Shown here in pieces: positions 1 through 9,435 of a DNA stretch of 64,000 bases. The stretch comes from Alphaproteobacteria bacterium (GTDB taxonomy: Bacteria; Myxococcota_A; UBA796; GCA-2862545): the NCBI GenBank assembly GCA_020632875.1, contig JACKET010000002.1:496001-560000 (forward strand), in the 5' to 3' direction. The position numbers and the translations under genes were made by a program. The notes beneath the pieces are model-generated. The model saw only the letters and a program-made list of their open reading frames with translations, did no database searches and had not been told where the DNA came from. The number at the start of each line of letters is the position of its first letter. Within the stretch, counting starts at the first letter, position 1.

Positions 1-2696
1 AACGCCGCGACCCCCCCGGACGCCGCCGCCGGGACGTTCAGGAAGATCAGCCACGCCGGCCGCCACGCCCCGAACGCGTAGTAGAGCACCACCAGGATCA
101 GCAGCAGCACGAGCGGCACCGTGATGGCCGTGCGGCCGGCCGCGGCCTGCAGCTGCTCGTACTTGCCGCTCCACTCGAGCCAGTAGCCGGGAGGGAGGTC
201 GATGGCGCCGAGGTCGGCGCGCGCCTGGGTCACGAAGCCCCCGAGGTCCCGCCCGCGCACGTTCGCCTGCACGACCACACGGCGGCTGCCGGCTTCGCGC
301 CGCACCACGGCGGGACGGGTCTCGGTCACCACCTCGGCCACGTCGCCGAGCGTCGCGAAACCCCCGCCGGGCAGGGCGAAAGGCAGGTCGCCGAGGTCGA
401 CGTCCGCGGGCAGGTCGACCTTGAGGACCACCGGGTCCTGGAACTCCCCACGGCGCACGGTGCCGACCTCGCGGCCGCGCCGCACCCCGGCGACGAGCCC
501 GTGCAGGTCGTCCGCCGAGACGCCGAGGCGCGCGAGCTCGCCGGGATCGATGATCACGTCGACGCCCGGCATGCCCTCCACGGACGGCGCCTTCACGTCC
601 GCGGCGCCGGGGATGCCCTCCAGCGCGGAGGCGAGCTGGGCCCCCAGCCCGACGAGCACGTCGAGGTCGGGCCCGTAGATCTGCACGCCCACGTCGCTCG
701 TGATGCCCTCGAGCAGCTCGTTGAACCGCATCTCGATGGGCTGCGTGAACGTGTACTCCGGACCGGGCGCACCCGACGCCAGCGCCTCTGCGAGGGCCTC
801 GGTGAGCCCCTCCGTGCTGTCGGCCGTGACCCAGGCGTCGCGGGGCGCGAGGCGCACGAGGATGTCGGCCTCCTCGAGCCCCATCGGGTCGGTGGCGAGG
901 GCGGGGGAGCCGGTGCGGGACGCGATGCGCTCGACCTCCGGGAACGACTGCACGATCCGCTCGATCCGGCCGACCTCCCGACGCGCCTCCTCCGGAGAGA
1001 TCGAGGGCAGCCGCGCGGTCTGGATGACGAGGTCGCCCTCCTCCAGACGCGGCACGAACTCCACGCCGAGGGTCAGCGCGAGCAGCGCGGAGCCGGCCAC
1101 CATCGCGAGCGCGGTCCCCCCCGTCAGCCACCACCGGTCGAGGAGGAACGAGACGACGGGGCGGTAGGCGCCGCGGAGCACCCGCAGCAGCCACGTCTCG
1201 TGGTGTCCCTTCGGGTGGACCACGAGCGACGCGATCGCGGGGACGTACGTGAAGGAGAGGATCAACGCCGTGACCAGGGCGAGGAGGACGGTCAGCGCCA
1301 TCGGCCGGAACAGCTTCCCCTCGGTGCCGACCATGGCGAGGACGGGCAGGTACACGAGCACGAGGATGCCCACGGCGAACACGACGGGACGGCTGATGCG
1401 TCGCGTCCGCTCGACGACGGCCTCTCCGAAGGCGCTGCGGGACGTGAGGTCGAGGGCGACGATGCTCTCGACGACGACGATCGTGCCGTCCACCACGAGG
1501 CCGAAGTCGATGGCGCCGAGGCTCATCAGGTTGCCGGAGTACGAGAGCGCGGCGAGGCCCGTGAACGCGCCGAGCATCGCCATCGGGATGACGGAGGCCA
1601 CGATGAGGCCGGAGCGGAGGTCGCCGAGCAGCACGAGCAGCACGAAGACCACGAGCAGCCCGCCTTCGACGAGGGAGTGCGTCACGGTGGTGAGCGTGTT
1701 CCCGACGAGCTTCTCGCGGTCGTAGATGGGCTCGAGGCGGACGTGGTCGGGCAGGGTCTCCCGGATGTCGTCGACGGTCGCGCGCACGTCGCGCACCACG
1801 GAGAGCGCGTCGGCGCCGGCGAGCAGCTGCACCATGGCGAACAGCACCTCGCCCTCGCCGTCCGCGGTGCCGAGCCCCACGGTGATGGCGCCTGCGGGCT
1901 CGACGCGCGCCACGTCGCCGAGCAGCACGACCCCGCGGGGGTCTGCGCGCACGACGATCGCTTCGAGCTCCTCGGGGCGGGTCGGATTCGAGACGGCACG
2001 CACGCTGGCGCGCTCGGCTCCCGACTCGCGGTCGCCACCCGACGTGACGGCCAGGGCGCCCGCGAGCGCGTCCTCCACGTCGCACAGCTGCAGATCGTGG
2101 GCGACGAGCGCGTAGGGGTCGACCCGCACGTCGAGCTGCGGCACGCCGCCGCCCCACGCGTTCACCTCGACCACGCCGTCCACACCGCGCAAACGCGGCG
2201 CCACGTCGCGCTGGAAGATGCGGTACAGGTCCCAGGGCGCCACGTCGTCGCTGGCGAGCGTGAACTGGTACACCTCGCCGAGGCCCGTGGTGGGCGGCGC
2301 GAGCTCGGGGGGCCCGACGCCGTCGGGGATGGCGCCGCTCGCGACGTCGACCTGCTCCTTCACCATCTGGCGGGCGAGCCACGGATCCACGCCGTCCTCG
2401 AAGACCGCCGTCACGGAGGAGACGCCGGGCCGCGACACGCTCCGCAGCTCCGCGACGTCGGCCACCCCGCCGAGCGAGCGCTCGACGGGCAGCGTGACGA
2501 GCAGCTCGACCTCCTCGGCGGCCATGCCGGGTGCGGTGGTGAGCACCTGGACCTGGACGTTCGTGAGGTCGGGGAACGCGTCGAACGTCATCCGGCGCAG
2601 CGAGCCGATGCCGAACACGACGGCGAGCGCCGTGAGCAGCAGCACCAGGAACCGGTGGTGCACCGACCAGCCCACGAGGGCGTCGACGAGATTCAC
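1..2696 (-). CDS. Heavy-metal-efflux RND pump subunit (CzcA/CusA-like), 3'-truncated
   Basis: Inner-membrane proton-driven pump of the heavy-metal RND class, exporting Cu/Ag or Zn/Co/Cd ions with the fusion protein and outer-membrane factor encoded just upstream. About 898 codons are visible; the family is usually 1,030-1,050, so the last membrane helices and the stop lie beyond base 1. Read on the minus strand, the first hydrophobic helix (FLVLLLTALAVVFG, residues 16-29) precedes the periplasmic segment with DAFPDLTNVQVQV. Near residue 385 is the class hallmark NLMSLGAIDFGLVVDG, carrying the acidic proton-relay residues. The GTG start overlaps the preceding stop (GTGA), indicating translational coupling. 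The family call is secure; the metal cannot be decided from this sequence. Confidence 0.93.
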   Translation of the reverse strand, partial: MNLVDALVGWSVHHRFLVLLLTALAVVFGIGSLRRMTFDAFPDLTNVQVQVLTTAPGMAAEEVELLVTLPVERSLGGVADVAELRSVSRPGVSSVTAVFEDGVDPWLARQMVKEQVDVASGAIPDGVGPPELAPPTTGLGEVYQFTLASDDVAPWDLYRIFQRDVAPRLRGVDGVVEVNAWGGGVPQLDVRVDPYALVAHDLQLCDVEDALAGALAVTSGGDRESGAERASVRAVSNPTRPEELEAIVVRADPRGVVLLGDVARVEPAGAITVGLGTADGEGEVLFAMVQLLAGADALSVVRDVRATVDDIRETLPDHVRLEPIYDREKLVGNTLTTVTHSLVEGGLLVVFVLLVLLGDLRSGLIVASVIPMAMLGAFTGLAALSYSGNLMSLGAIDFGLVVDGTIVVVESIVALDLTSRSAFGEAVVERTRRISRPVVFAVGILVLVYLPVLAMVGTEGKLFRPMALTVLLALVTALILSFTYVPAIASLVVHPKGHHETWLLRVLRGAYRPVVSFLLDRWWLTGGTALAMVAGSALLALTLGVEFVPRLEEGDLVIQTARLPSISPEEARREVGRIERIVQSFPEVERIASRTGSPALATDPMGLEEADILVRLAPRDAWVTADSTEGLTEALAEALASGAPGPEYTFTQPIEMRFNELLEGITSDVGVQIYGPDLDVLVGLGAQLASALEGIPGAADVKAPSVEGMPGVDVIIDPGELARLGVSADDLHGLVAGVRRGREVGTVRRGEFQDPVVLKVDLPADVDLGDLPFALPGGGFATLGDVAEVVTETRPAVVRREAGSRRVVVQANVRGRDLGGFVTQARADLGAIDLPPGYWLEWSGKYEQLQAAAGRTAITVPLVLLLILVVLYYAFGAWRPAWLIFLNVPAAASGGVAA

Positions 2697-3724
2697 CCCT
2701 CCTCCAGCAGCGCGAGGCTCTTGAGCAGGAAGACGCCCTTCACCGCGACCTCGTCGCCGCTCGCGAGCCCGCGCACGACGAGATCGTCGCCCGTGCGCCC
2801 GATCACCTCGACGGGCCGGGGCTCTCCGGCATCCTCGTTGCGGACGAACACCGTCGGCACGGCATCGATGCGGGTGAGGGCCGTGGCGGGCACCTGGACC
2901 ACGTCCGGCGCGGCGGGCACGAGCAGCACGGCGCGTCCCGAGGCGCCGGGGAGCGGGCTCTCGCCCGTGGGGGCGAAGTGCAGCGTGCGGGACCGCGTGG
3001 CGCGGTCGATCACGGGCGCGCGGGTGAGCTCGGCGAACGTCGCGGTGGCGCCCGATGCGCCATGGAACCGCGCTGCGACGGGTGCATCGAGCCGGTCGAG
3101 GAACCGCTCGGGCACCCGCACCTCGAGCAGCACGCCCTCGGGACGGACGAGCGACACGCACGGCATGGCGGGCTCGACCGTGCCGAGCGCGCAGCGGATC
3201 TCGCCGACCACGCCGTCGGCGGGAGCCCGCCAGGTCCACGTGCCGCCTTCGCGGGTGGTCGTGTCGCGCAGCGCGCCGAGCTGGCGACGCGTCCCATCGC
3301 GCATGGCCCGCGCGTCGGCGAGCTGGGCTTCGGCCTCCTGCACGTCGGCGGCGCTCGCCACCCCTCGCTCGGCGCCCGTCTTCCGGAGGGCCACGCGCCG
3401 CTCGCCCTGGCGGACGGCCTCGTCGAGCTCGGAGATCCGGGCTTCGAGGGCCGAAAGCTCCGGGCTCTGCAGATCGGCGAGTGGCGCGCCCGCCACGACG
3501 GCCTCGCCAGGCGACACGTGCCAGCGCACCAGCCGCCCCGAGACGGCGGGCGCGAGGTCGTGCCGGGCGCCGGGCGCCGAGACCACCTCCGCCGGGAGCG
3601 TCGCGACGGGGACCTCCTCGGGAACCTCGGCCTTCGCCCAGGCGACGCGCGACGCGAGGTCGGGCTTCGCGGGGGCGGGCGCTTGGGTGGAGTGGCAGGC
3701 CAGCAGGGCCAGCAGGGCGATCAT
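2693..3724 (-). CDS. RND membrane-fusion (periplasmic adaptor) lipoprotein, HlyD/CusB type
   Basis: Periplasmic adaptor bridging the RND pump and the outer-membrane channel, 343 residues. It starts with a short lipoprotein signal (MIALLALLACHS, likely lipidated at Cys10). A first barrel-sandwich half follows (GRLVRWHVSPGEAVVAG), then a coiled-coil hairpin (about residues 75-130, Glu/Ala/Arg-rich), the second sandwich half (WRAPADGVVGEI) and a C-terminal beta-barrel/proximal domain (VQVPATALTRI, VVRGLASGDEVAVKG). The length is typical. I see no Met-rich N-terminal metal-binding stretch like that of E. coli CusB. The ATG overlaps the upstream stop (ATGA) and its own stop overlaps the pump start. 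Confidence 0.9.
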   Translation of the reverse strand: MIALLALLACHSTQAPAPAKPDLASRVAWAKAEVPEEVPVATLPAEVVSAPGARHDLAPAVSGRLVRWHVSPGEAVVAGAPLADLQSPELSALEARISELDEAVRQGERRVALRKTGAERGVASAADVQEAEAQLADARAMRDGTRRQLGALRDTTTREGGTWTWRAPADGVVGEIRCALGTVEPAMPCVSLVRPEGVLLEVRVPERFLDRLDAPVAARFHGASGATATFAELTRAPVIDRATRSRTLHFAPTGESPLPGASGRAVLLVPAAPDVVQVPATALTRIDAVPTVFVRNEDAGEPRPVEVIGRTGDDLVVRGLASGDEVAVKGVFLLKSLALLEEG

Positions 3725-4899
3725 GGTTGCTCCAGCAGCCGGGACAGGGCCTCGGCGCGCGCGGTGCTCGCGAGCAGGAAGCCCGCGACCAACACCTGTT
3801 CGTGCTCGGCTTCGTGGCGCTCGCGGCGGGCGCGCACGACGCGGTCGGCGGTGACGAGGCCGTCGCGCAGGGCACCTTCGAGACGCTCCTGCCGCTCGGT
3901 CAGCGGGCCGAGCACCTCGCTCTCGACGCGGCGCAGACGCTCGCGTGCGGCGTCCCAGGCAGCCGACTCCTCTTCGAGCGTGGACTGCAGGACGTGGGCC
4001 TGCCACCGCGCCTCGGCCTCGGCGGCACTGGCGGCGCCGCGGGCGAAGCGCGCCTCGGACGCGACCCCCGGCTGCAGCGGCACGCTCACCCCGACGTACC
4101 CGAACGGCCGCATCACGCCGTCGTTCGCGGGCGCCCACATCGGGCCCACCGCGAGCGTGGGGGTCCGCGAGGCCACCAGCGCGCCCGCCCGGCGACGCTC
4201 CGCCTCGGCACGCGCCTCGGCCATGCGCACGGGGGGGAGCTCGGGCGCGTGGGGGATCAGCTCGGTCCAGGGGTTCACGAGGCCCTCGGGCAGCGCGTGG
4301 AGGTCGTGCCCACCCGCATCGAGGGCGCGGTCCCCGAAGTACCGGTGCAGCCGGACCTCTGCGACGCGCGCCTGCTGCTCGGTGGCTGCGGCTTCGGCCT
4401 GCACGGTGAGCGACTCGGCCCGCAGGTCCTCGAGCGCGATGGCCGCGAGCAGCCCGTCGTCGACGGCCTGCTGGAACTGCTGGACGTCGTCCGCCACGTC
4501 GGCGGCGTATTCCGCGAGGTGCTCGGCGATCTCGGCGGCCGTCCACCAGTCGAGCCACGCGGCGTGCACCTGTTGCACCCACTCCCAGCGCCCCGCCTCG
4601 GCACCCGCTTCGAGCGCACGGGCCTCGCCGGCCCAGTAGCGGCGCTCCCGCACGCCGAGGCCGAGCGGCACCTCCACTGCGGTGAGGAGCTGCTGCTGCT
4701 CGGCGAGACCGACCTGGGCTTCGGCCCGGACGCCGGTCGGCCCGACGGGCACGACGCGCGCGGCCCTGCGGGCCCCGTCCGCGCTCGCCTGGTCGATGGC
4801 GCCGGGACCGTCGCCCCATACGCCCAGCGCGGCTTCGGTGACGTTGTCCCATGTCACGGGGGGCGCGCCGAACGCGGCGGCCAGCCAGGCGAAGAGCAA
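3721..4899 (-). CDS. Outer-membrane efflux factor (TolC/CusC family)
   Basis: Outer-membrane channel component of the tripartite metal pump, 392 residues. The start chosen is TTG at 4897-4899, because a perfect AGGAGG lies five bases upstream (4905-4910) and the translation then opens with a signal peptide, LLFAWLAAAFGAPP. The body is long alpha-helical, Ala/Glu/Arg-rich sequence in two homologous halves typical of TolC-like proteins (for example LTVQAEAAATEQQARVAEVR, and EEESAAWDAARERLRRVESE in the second half), with GVSVPLQPG in the inter-repeat region. It is the first gene of the pump operon, 70 bases downstream of the sensor kinase stop. An in-frame upstream extension to 5160 is low-complexity shadow sequence with no ribosome site. 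Confidence 0.87.
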   Translation of the reverse strand: MLFAWLAAAFGAPPVTWDNVTEAALGVWGDGPGAIDQASADGARRAARVVPVGPTGVRAEAQVGLAEQQQLLTAVEVPLGLGVRERRYWAGEARALEAGAEAGRWEWVQQVHAAWLDWWTAAEIAEHLAEYAADVADDVQQFQQAVDDGLLAAIALEDLRAESLTVQAEAAATEQQARVAEVRLHRYFGDRALDAGGHDLHALPEGLVNPWTELIPHAPELPPVRMAEARAEAERRRAGALVASRTPTLAVGPMWAPANDGVMRPFGYVGVSVPLQPGVASEARFARGAASAAEAEARWQAHVLQSTLEEESAAWDAARERLRRVESEVLGPLTERQERLEGALRDGLVTADRVVRARRERHEAEHEQVLVAGFLLASTARAEALSRLLEQP

Positions 4900-4922
4900 C
4901 CGGACCTCCTGTGCAGGGGGTC

Positions 4923-4954
4923 CTATGGGGGCTGGATGAGCGCTCTCTATGGGG
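4923..4954 (-). promoter_or_regulatory. Possible response-regulator operator (8-base direct repeat) upstream of efflux genes
   Basis: The 70-base gap between the sensor kinase stop and the TTG of the outer-membrane factor holds two perfect copies of CTATGGGG (CCCCATAG on the coding strand), at 4923-4930 and 4947-4954, 24 bases apart. Paired direct repeats are the usual binding-site layout for OmpR/PhoB-type regulators, and such a regulator is encoded in the same block. This is inference from spacing and position; no promoter boxes are obvious. Confidence 0.3.
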
Positions 4955-4969
4955 CGCGTTGGAATTCGA

Positions 4970-6286
4970 TTAGAGCGGCTCGCAGGGCAGGGAGAGCTCG
5001 GCGCAGAGCCCGTGCGGCTCGTTGGGGCGCAGCGCCAGATCCCCCCCGTGGCGACGGGCGATCTCGCGGGCGAGGGCGAGCCCGATGCCCAGGCCCTCCC
5101 GCGACGTGGTGCCCCGATGGAACCGCTCGAACAGGCGCTCTGCGTCGGCGGGTGGCACACCCGGACCGCGATCGGCGATGCAGACCACGACCCGGTCCGC
5201 GTCGCGGCGCACGCTCGCGTGGACGGGGGCTCCTGCGGCGTGGACGCGGGCGTTGCGGAGGAGGTTGGCGATGGCGCTCGCCACGAGCTCGACGTGCATC
5301 GAGACCTCCGGGTCGTCGACCAGCTCGACGGACAGCGCGTTCCCGGCGTCCGCCAGCAGCGGCTGCTCGCGTCGGAGGGCGCGGTGGAGGGCCTCGGAGA
5401 TGCGCTCCCGCGCGCGCCCCCGGTCGGCCTGGCCGGCTTCGACGCGGGCCAGCGCCAGCAGGCCCTGGACGAGCTCGCCGAGGTGGCGCGTCTGCTCGTT
5501 CAGCCCGACCAGCACCTCGCGGTACTCCTCAGTGGTGCGGTCGCGTCGGAGCGCGAGGTCGAGCTCGCCGAGCAGGATGGTCAGCGGGGTGCGCAGCTCG
5601 TGCGCGGCCTGCGCGGTGAACGTGGCCTGCGCGTCGAACGCGGCATCGAGGCGGTCGAGCAGGGCGTTCGTGGAGGCGAGCAGGCGGTCGACCTCTTCGG
5701 GACCGCCGCGCTCGAGGCGGGCACGGCTCCCGAGCCCCTGGACCTGCGCCATCGCGTCCGTCGCGCGGTGGAGGGGGGCGAGGGCGCCGAGCATGGCGCG
5801 GCGCACCGCCAGACCCGCGAGGGCCGCCGCGATCACGGAGATGCCGAAGTAGATGCCGAGGAAGGGGAGGGCGGCGTCCCACAGCGTCACCGCGGGCGCT
5901 TCGGCGAGCACGACGAAGTGCGGGTGCTCTTCGGTCTCGGCGGTGATCTCGGACTGCTCGACCACGAGCAGCAGCACGCGGCGTCCGTTCAGCGTGCGGA
6001 CGACGGGGAGCTCCTGCGCGACGGCCTCCTCGTAGAGCGCGCGCGACACGATCGGATCGTCGGGCGCCCATGGCCGCACGTCGACCGGGCTGCGGACGAG
6101 GTCGTTCTCGAACCGCTCGGCCTGCCATGGGTGGGCCTCGGCGAACGCGGCGCCCAGCAGGGCCTGATCGAGCGATCGGCGCGCGCGGGCATCGAGGAGG
6201 ACGGCGGTCGCGAGGCCCACGCCGAGCAGGGTGATGCACAGGGCCGCCACGGCGCGGGTGGTCACCCGTCGCGTGAGCGAGCTCAC
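4970..6286 (-). CDS. Sensor histidine kinase of the efflux operon
   Basis: Membrane sensor kinase, 438 residues, partner of the adjacent OmpR-type regulator. Order: TM1 (residues ~12-31), a periplasmic sensor of ~105 residues, TM2 (~140-163), a HAMP-like linker, the phosphoacceptor H-box AQAAHELRTPL (His229), N-box ANLLRNA, G1 box ADRGPGVP and G2 box GLGIGLALA. This matches the CusS/QseC-like class that usually controls metal RND pumps. The GTG start forms a GTGA overlap with the regulator stop. An ATG further upstream is in frame but lies inside the regulator gene. The periplasmic domain contains two His (HPHF) but no obvious metal-binding cluster. Confidence 0.92.
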   Translation of the reverse strand: MSSLTRRVTTRAVAALCITLLGVGLATAVLLDARARRSLDQALLGAAFAEAHPWQAERFENDLVRSPVDVRPWAPDDPIVSRALYEEAVAQELPVVRTLNGRRVLLLVVEQSEITAETEEHPHFVVLAEAPAVTLWDAALPFLGIYFGISVIAAALAGLAVRRAMLGALAPLHRATDAMAQVQGLGSRARLERGGPEEVDRLLASTNALLDRLDAAFDAQATFTAQAAHELRTPLTILLGELDLALRRDRTTEEYREVLVGLNEQTRHLGELVQGLLALARVEAGQADRGRARERISEALHRALRREQPLLADAGNALSVELVDDPEVSMHVELVASAIANLLRNARVHAAGAPVHASVRRDADRVVVCIADRGPGVPPADAERLFERFHRGTTSREGLGIGLALAREIARRHGGDLALRPNEPHGLCAELSLPCEPL

Positions 6287-6957
6287 CGCTGGCGCGCCTC
6301 GAGCACGTACCCGAGCCCCCGTACCGTGTGGATCAACGGGCTCGGGTGGCCCTTGTCGATCTTCCCGCGCAGGTAGCTGATGTACACGTCGACGACGTTG
6401 GTGCCGGGGTCGTGCCGCATGTCCCACACCGCTTCGAGGATGCGGGTGCGCGACAGCACCTTCCCGGTGTTCTCGGCGAGGTAGCGCAGCAGCCGGAACT
6501 CCTGCGCGGTGAGCGCGATCTCGGCGCCGCCGCGGAAGACGCGAAGCGCCTCGGTGTCGACCTCGAGGTCACCGACCGACACCCGGGCGGCCGCGATGCC
6601 GGCGCGGCGCGTGACGGTGGCGATGCGCGCGAGCAGCTCGTCGAACGCGAAGGGCTTGGTGACGTAGTCGTCGGCCCCGCCGTACAGGCCCTCGACGCGC
6701 TCCTCGACGCGGTCGCGCGCGGTCAGCAGGATGGCGGGCCGGTCGTCGCCGCCGCGCCGCAGCTCGCGCACCCAGTCGAGACCGTCGCCGTCCGGGAGCA
6801 TCCGGTCGACGACGTAGAGGTCGGTCGACTGGTCCTTCGCGGCCCGGCGCGCGTCGGTGAGCGTCGCGACGACCGTGACCGCGTGGCCCTCCTCGCCGAG
6901 ACCGCGCTCCAGCAGCCGCGCGATTCCCGGCTCGTCTTCGACCACCAGGATGCGCAT
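6283..6957 (-). CDS. OmpR/PhoB-family response regulator
   Basis: DNA-binding response regulator, 224 residues. The receiver domain (1-120) has the acidic pair E8/D9, phosphoacceptor D51 in YVVDRMLPDGDG, T79 (ILLTA) and K101 (VTKPF). The C-terminal half (~130-224) is a winged helix with the usual LTAQEFRLLRYLAEN, NVVDVYISYLRGKID and HTVRGLGYVL. All key residues are intact. The ATG overlaps the stop of the upstream Ser/Thr kinase (ATGA), and its stop overlaps the histidine kinase start. It presumably activates the pump operon downstream, perhaps through the direct repeats in the gap. Confidence 0.95.
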   Translation of the reverse strand: MRILVVEDEPGIARLLERGLGEEGHAVTVVATLTDARRAAKDQSTDLYVVDRMLPDGDGLDWVRELRRGGDDRPAILLTARDRVEERVEGLYGGADDYVTKPFAFDELLARIATVTRRAGIAAARVSVGDLEVDTEALRVFRGGAEIALTAQEFRLLRYLAENTGKVLSRTRILEAVWDMRHDPGTNVVDVYISYLRGKIDKGHPSPLIHTVRGLGYVLEARQR

Positions 6958-7901
6958 CAGCGCAGGAACGCGGCCGCTGCGAGCCCGACGAGCACCACGA
7001 GCGCTGCGACCCCCGCCGCGATCCAGATCCGGTTGTCGGTGGGCGCCGCTTCGGTGGCATCCGCACCGAGCACCACGGTCAGCTCGGGGGCCGGGCGCTC
7101 GGGCAGGCCCAGGCGCTCGAGCACCTCGTGGGCGTTCGAGGGCCGGTCGGCGGGCTCGGCGGCGATCATCCACTCGATCACGTCGCGCAGCTCGGGGTCG
7201 AAGCCCTCGGGGAACGGCGTGTGCTCGCCCGTGCGGACCGCGTTCACGAGCGCCACGCGGTGCTTGCCCGTGAAGCACTTCTCGTGGGTGAGCAGCTCGA
7301 ACAGGATGCAGCCCGCCGAGAACAGGTCGGCGCGCCGGTCGACGCCGCTCGCGTCCATCAGCTGCTCGGGCGACATGTACCGGAGCGTGCCGAGCACCGC
7401 GCCCTGCTGGGTGAGCTTGTGCGCGCCCTCCTCCTTGCGCTTCACCACACCGAAGTCGGCGATCTTCGGGATCGAGCGCGAGCCCGCCGTCATGAGGATG
7501 TTCGTGGGCTTGAGGTCGCGGTGCACCAGACCCGCGTCGTGCGCGGCCGACAGTCCGTGCAGGATGCCCGCGAACACCTTCAGCGCGTCTTCGCGGCCCG
7601 GGCGGTGCTCGTCGATGTAGGTGCGCAGGTCGCAGCCCGACACGAGCTCGGAGACGAGCGCCAGCACGCCGTCTTCTTCGAGGATGTCGTGGACGTGCAC
7701 GATGTTCGGGTGGTCGAAGCGGCTCTGGACGGCGTGCTCGGCGCGCAGGCGCTCGCGCGCGACGTCGTCGTGCACGTCGAGCACCTTCAGCGCGTAGTGC
7801 GGCCCCCCGGAGCCCTCGACGACATCCCACACGGTGGCGCGCGAGCCGCGCCCCATCACCCGGGACAGCGTGTAGGCGCCGAAGGTGTTTCCAGGCTCCA
7901 T
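6957..7901 (-). CDS. Membrane-anchored Ser/Thr protein kinase heading the efflux/two-component operon
   Basis: Eukaryotic-like kinase, 314 residues. The Gly-rich loop is GRGSRATVWDV, with catalytic Lys39 (YALKVL), HRDLKPTN (residues 127-134), DFG (149-151) and an activation segment ending in GTLRYMSPEQ. A single C-terminal membrane helix (residues ~290-313, ending AAAAFLR) leaves almost nothing outside the cell, so it is probably not a receptor with an external domain. Start chosen at MEPGNTF (7901); an in-frame ATG at 7937 is possible, and neither has a strong ribosome site. It sits first in a run of overlapping genes with the response regulator and histidine kinase, so its phosphorylation of the regulator is a reasonable guess. 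Confidence 0.9.
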   Translation of the reverse strand: MEPGNTFGAYTLSRVMGRGSRATVWDVVEGSGGPHYALKVLDVHDDVARERLRAEHAVQSRFDHPNIVHVHDILEEDGVLALVSELVSGCDLRTYIDEHRPGREDALKVFAGILHGLSAAHDAGLVHRDLKPTNILMTAGSRSIPKIADFGVVKRKEEGAHKLTQQGAVLGTLRYMSPEQLMDASGVDRRADLFSAGCILFELLTHEKCFTGKHRVALVNAVRTGEHTPFPEGFDPELRDVIEWMIAAEPADRPSNAHEVLERLGLPERPAPELTVVLGADATEAAPTDNRIWIAAGVAALVVLVGLAAAAFLR

Positions 7902-7982
7902 GCGCGCAGCATAGGCGAACGGAGCGGGGCGGGCCACACGGTCGCGACCGCGCCGGACGGCCGACGGCGCGAAACCCGCGGT

Positions 7983-8810
7983 TCAGAACGCGAAGCTGGC
8001 GCCGACCGCGAGGGCCCCGAGCCCGAGCAACCCGACGCCGGAGATGCGGGTCGCGCTGTGCTCGTGGAAGCGCGCGCGCAATGCATCGGGGTCGGTCGCG
8101 CTGCGCATCGCCGCGCTCCGCTCGAACGAGACGGCGAGCAGCGCGCCCCCGACGGCCACGGCGCCGGCGCCGCTGACGAGCAGCGGGTCGACGCGCTTCT
8201 TGGGCGGTGCGACGGCCACGGGGACGGGCGCTTCGACGGTGTCGATGCGCGCCGCCGTGGGCACGCCGGTCTCGAGCGCCATGCGCTCTTCGGGAGCGAG
8301 CCACAGCACCTGGCTGAAGAGCACCACGCCGGTCGGGTCGGCGATCTGCAGCGCGTGCAGACCCCCCGTCGTCTCGATGGGCGCGCCTTCGACGGGCGCT
8401 CCGTCGACCCAGGCGCGGTTCGCCCCGAGCTCGGGGAGCAGATCGAGCACGCTGGCCCCCGGGTCGCGCACCCGCGCGAGCTCGTACTGGCCTCGGATGG
8501 TGGGGCCGAAGACGTCCTGCCAGGCCTCGGGCGCCACGCGGCCCGATGCGGCGAAAGCGTCGTTCGCGGCGGGCTCGTCGCCCTCTACGGAGCGCAGCGC
8601 ACCCTCTAGAAGCCACAGGCGGCCGAGCGTGAGCGGGTCGAAGATCTCGCGACAGGCGAGCAGCGCTTCCTCGGCTTCGTCCATGCGCGCCTGGGCCGTC
8701 GAGGTCTCGACCTCGACCAGCGCCGCGGTGGCGGCGTCGAGCAGCGGCGGTACCGCGGGGCACGGCGGCGGCGCGTCGGCCGCGAGCGCGGCGCCGATCA
8801 GGGCGATCAC
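7983..8810 (-). CDS. Secreted/envelope protein of unknown function, Gly-rich hydrophobic C-terminus
   Basis: Not recognised as a named family. It has 275 residues: an N-terminal signal (VIALIGAALAAD), a helical middle section resembling tetratricopeptide-type repeats (roughly 30-120), a short module with VDGAPVEGAPI like PEGA-type beta segments, and two Gly/Ala-rich hydrophobic stretches (GAVAVGGALLAVS, GLLGLGALAVGA) at the end. This architecture is common in myxobacterial envelope proteins of unknown role. The GTG start overlaps the upstream stop (GTGA), making it the last gene of a three-gene operon with two MopE-type proteins. Confidence 0.7.
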   Translation of the reverse strand: MIALIGAALAADAPPPCPAVPPLLDAATAALVEVETSTAQARMDEAEEALLACREIFDPLTLGRLWLLEGALRSVEGDEPAANDAFAASGRVAPEAWQDVFGPTIRGQYELARVRDPGASVLDLLPELGANRAWVDGAPVEGAPIETTGGLHALQIADPTGVVLFSQVLWLAPEERMALETGVPTAARIDTVEAPVPVAVAPPKKRVDPLLVSGAGAVAVGGALLAVSFERSAAMRSATDPDALRARFHEHSATRISGVGLLGLGALAVGASFAF

Positions 8811-9435
8811 GGCGGCACCTCGAAGGTCTCCCAGTCGGCGGGATCGGGGGTGGGACGCATGCACACGACGCCCGCGGTCGTCCCGAGCGTCGCGGGCTCG
8901 AGCGCGGTGCCCGACCACACCGTGGGGCCGTCGACCGTCGTGTTCCACGAGGCGTCGATCGCGTCGTCGGCGACCCACACGGGGACCGGCGAGGTCTCGA
9001 CGGCGAACCGCGGCCCGCCGAGGACCCCGCCCCAGCCGAGCGTGCAGCGGTCGACGGCCTCGTGCAGCAGGAACCCGGGATCCGCGTCGACCACGACCCA
9101 CTCGACCGGCTCGGGCCCCGCGCCGAGATCGGCGTCGGCGGTGCCGCCGGCGATGCCCGTCGCCGCGCCGAACCCCGCCGGGCAGAGGACCCCGAGCTCC
9201 GCCGTGATCGCGGCATCCCCGTCGTCACAGTCGAGCCGGTTGTTCACGTGCTGCAGGTCGGGCTGGCGGGGGGCCAGCAGGTACGCGCCCGACGGGTCGC
9301 CCCACCCGTCCCCATCGAGGTCGGGCCACCACGGACGGTCGGTGCAGCCGGCCTCGGGATGGCAGATCGCGCGCTGGCGCTCGACGTACAGGTCGCGGTC
9401 GACCAGACAGCCGGTGAGCAGCAGTGGCAGCCACC

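Noticed and set aside
501..3854. Very long plus-strand open frame opposite the efflux genes
   Set aside because: High-GC antisense shadow; low-complexity Arg/Glu/His-rich product with no domain, while the minus strand encodes intact RND and adaptor proteins.
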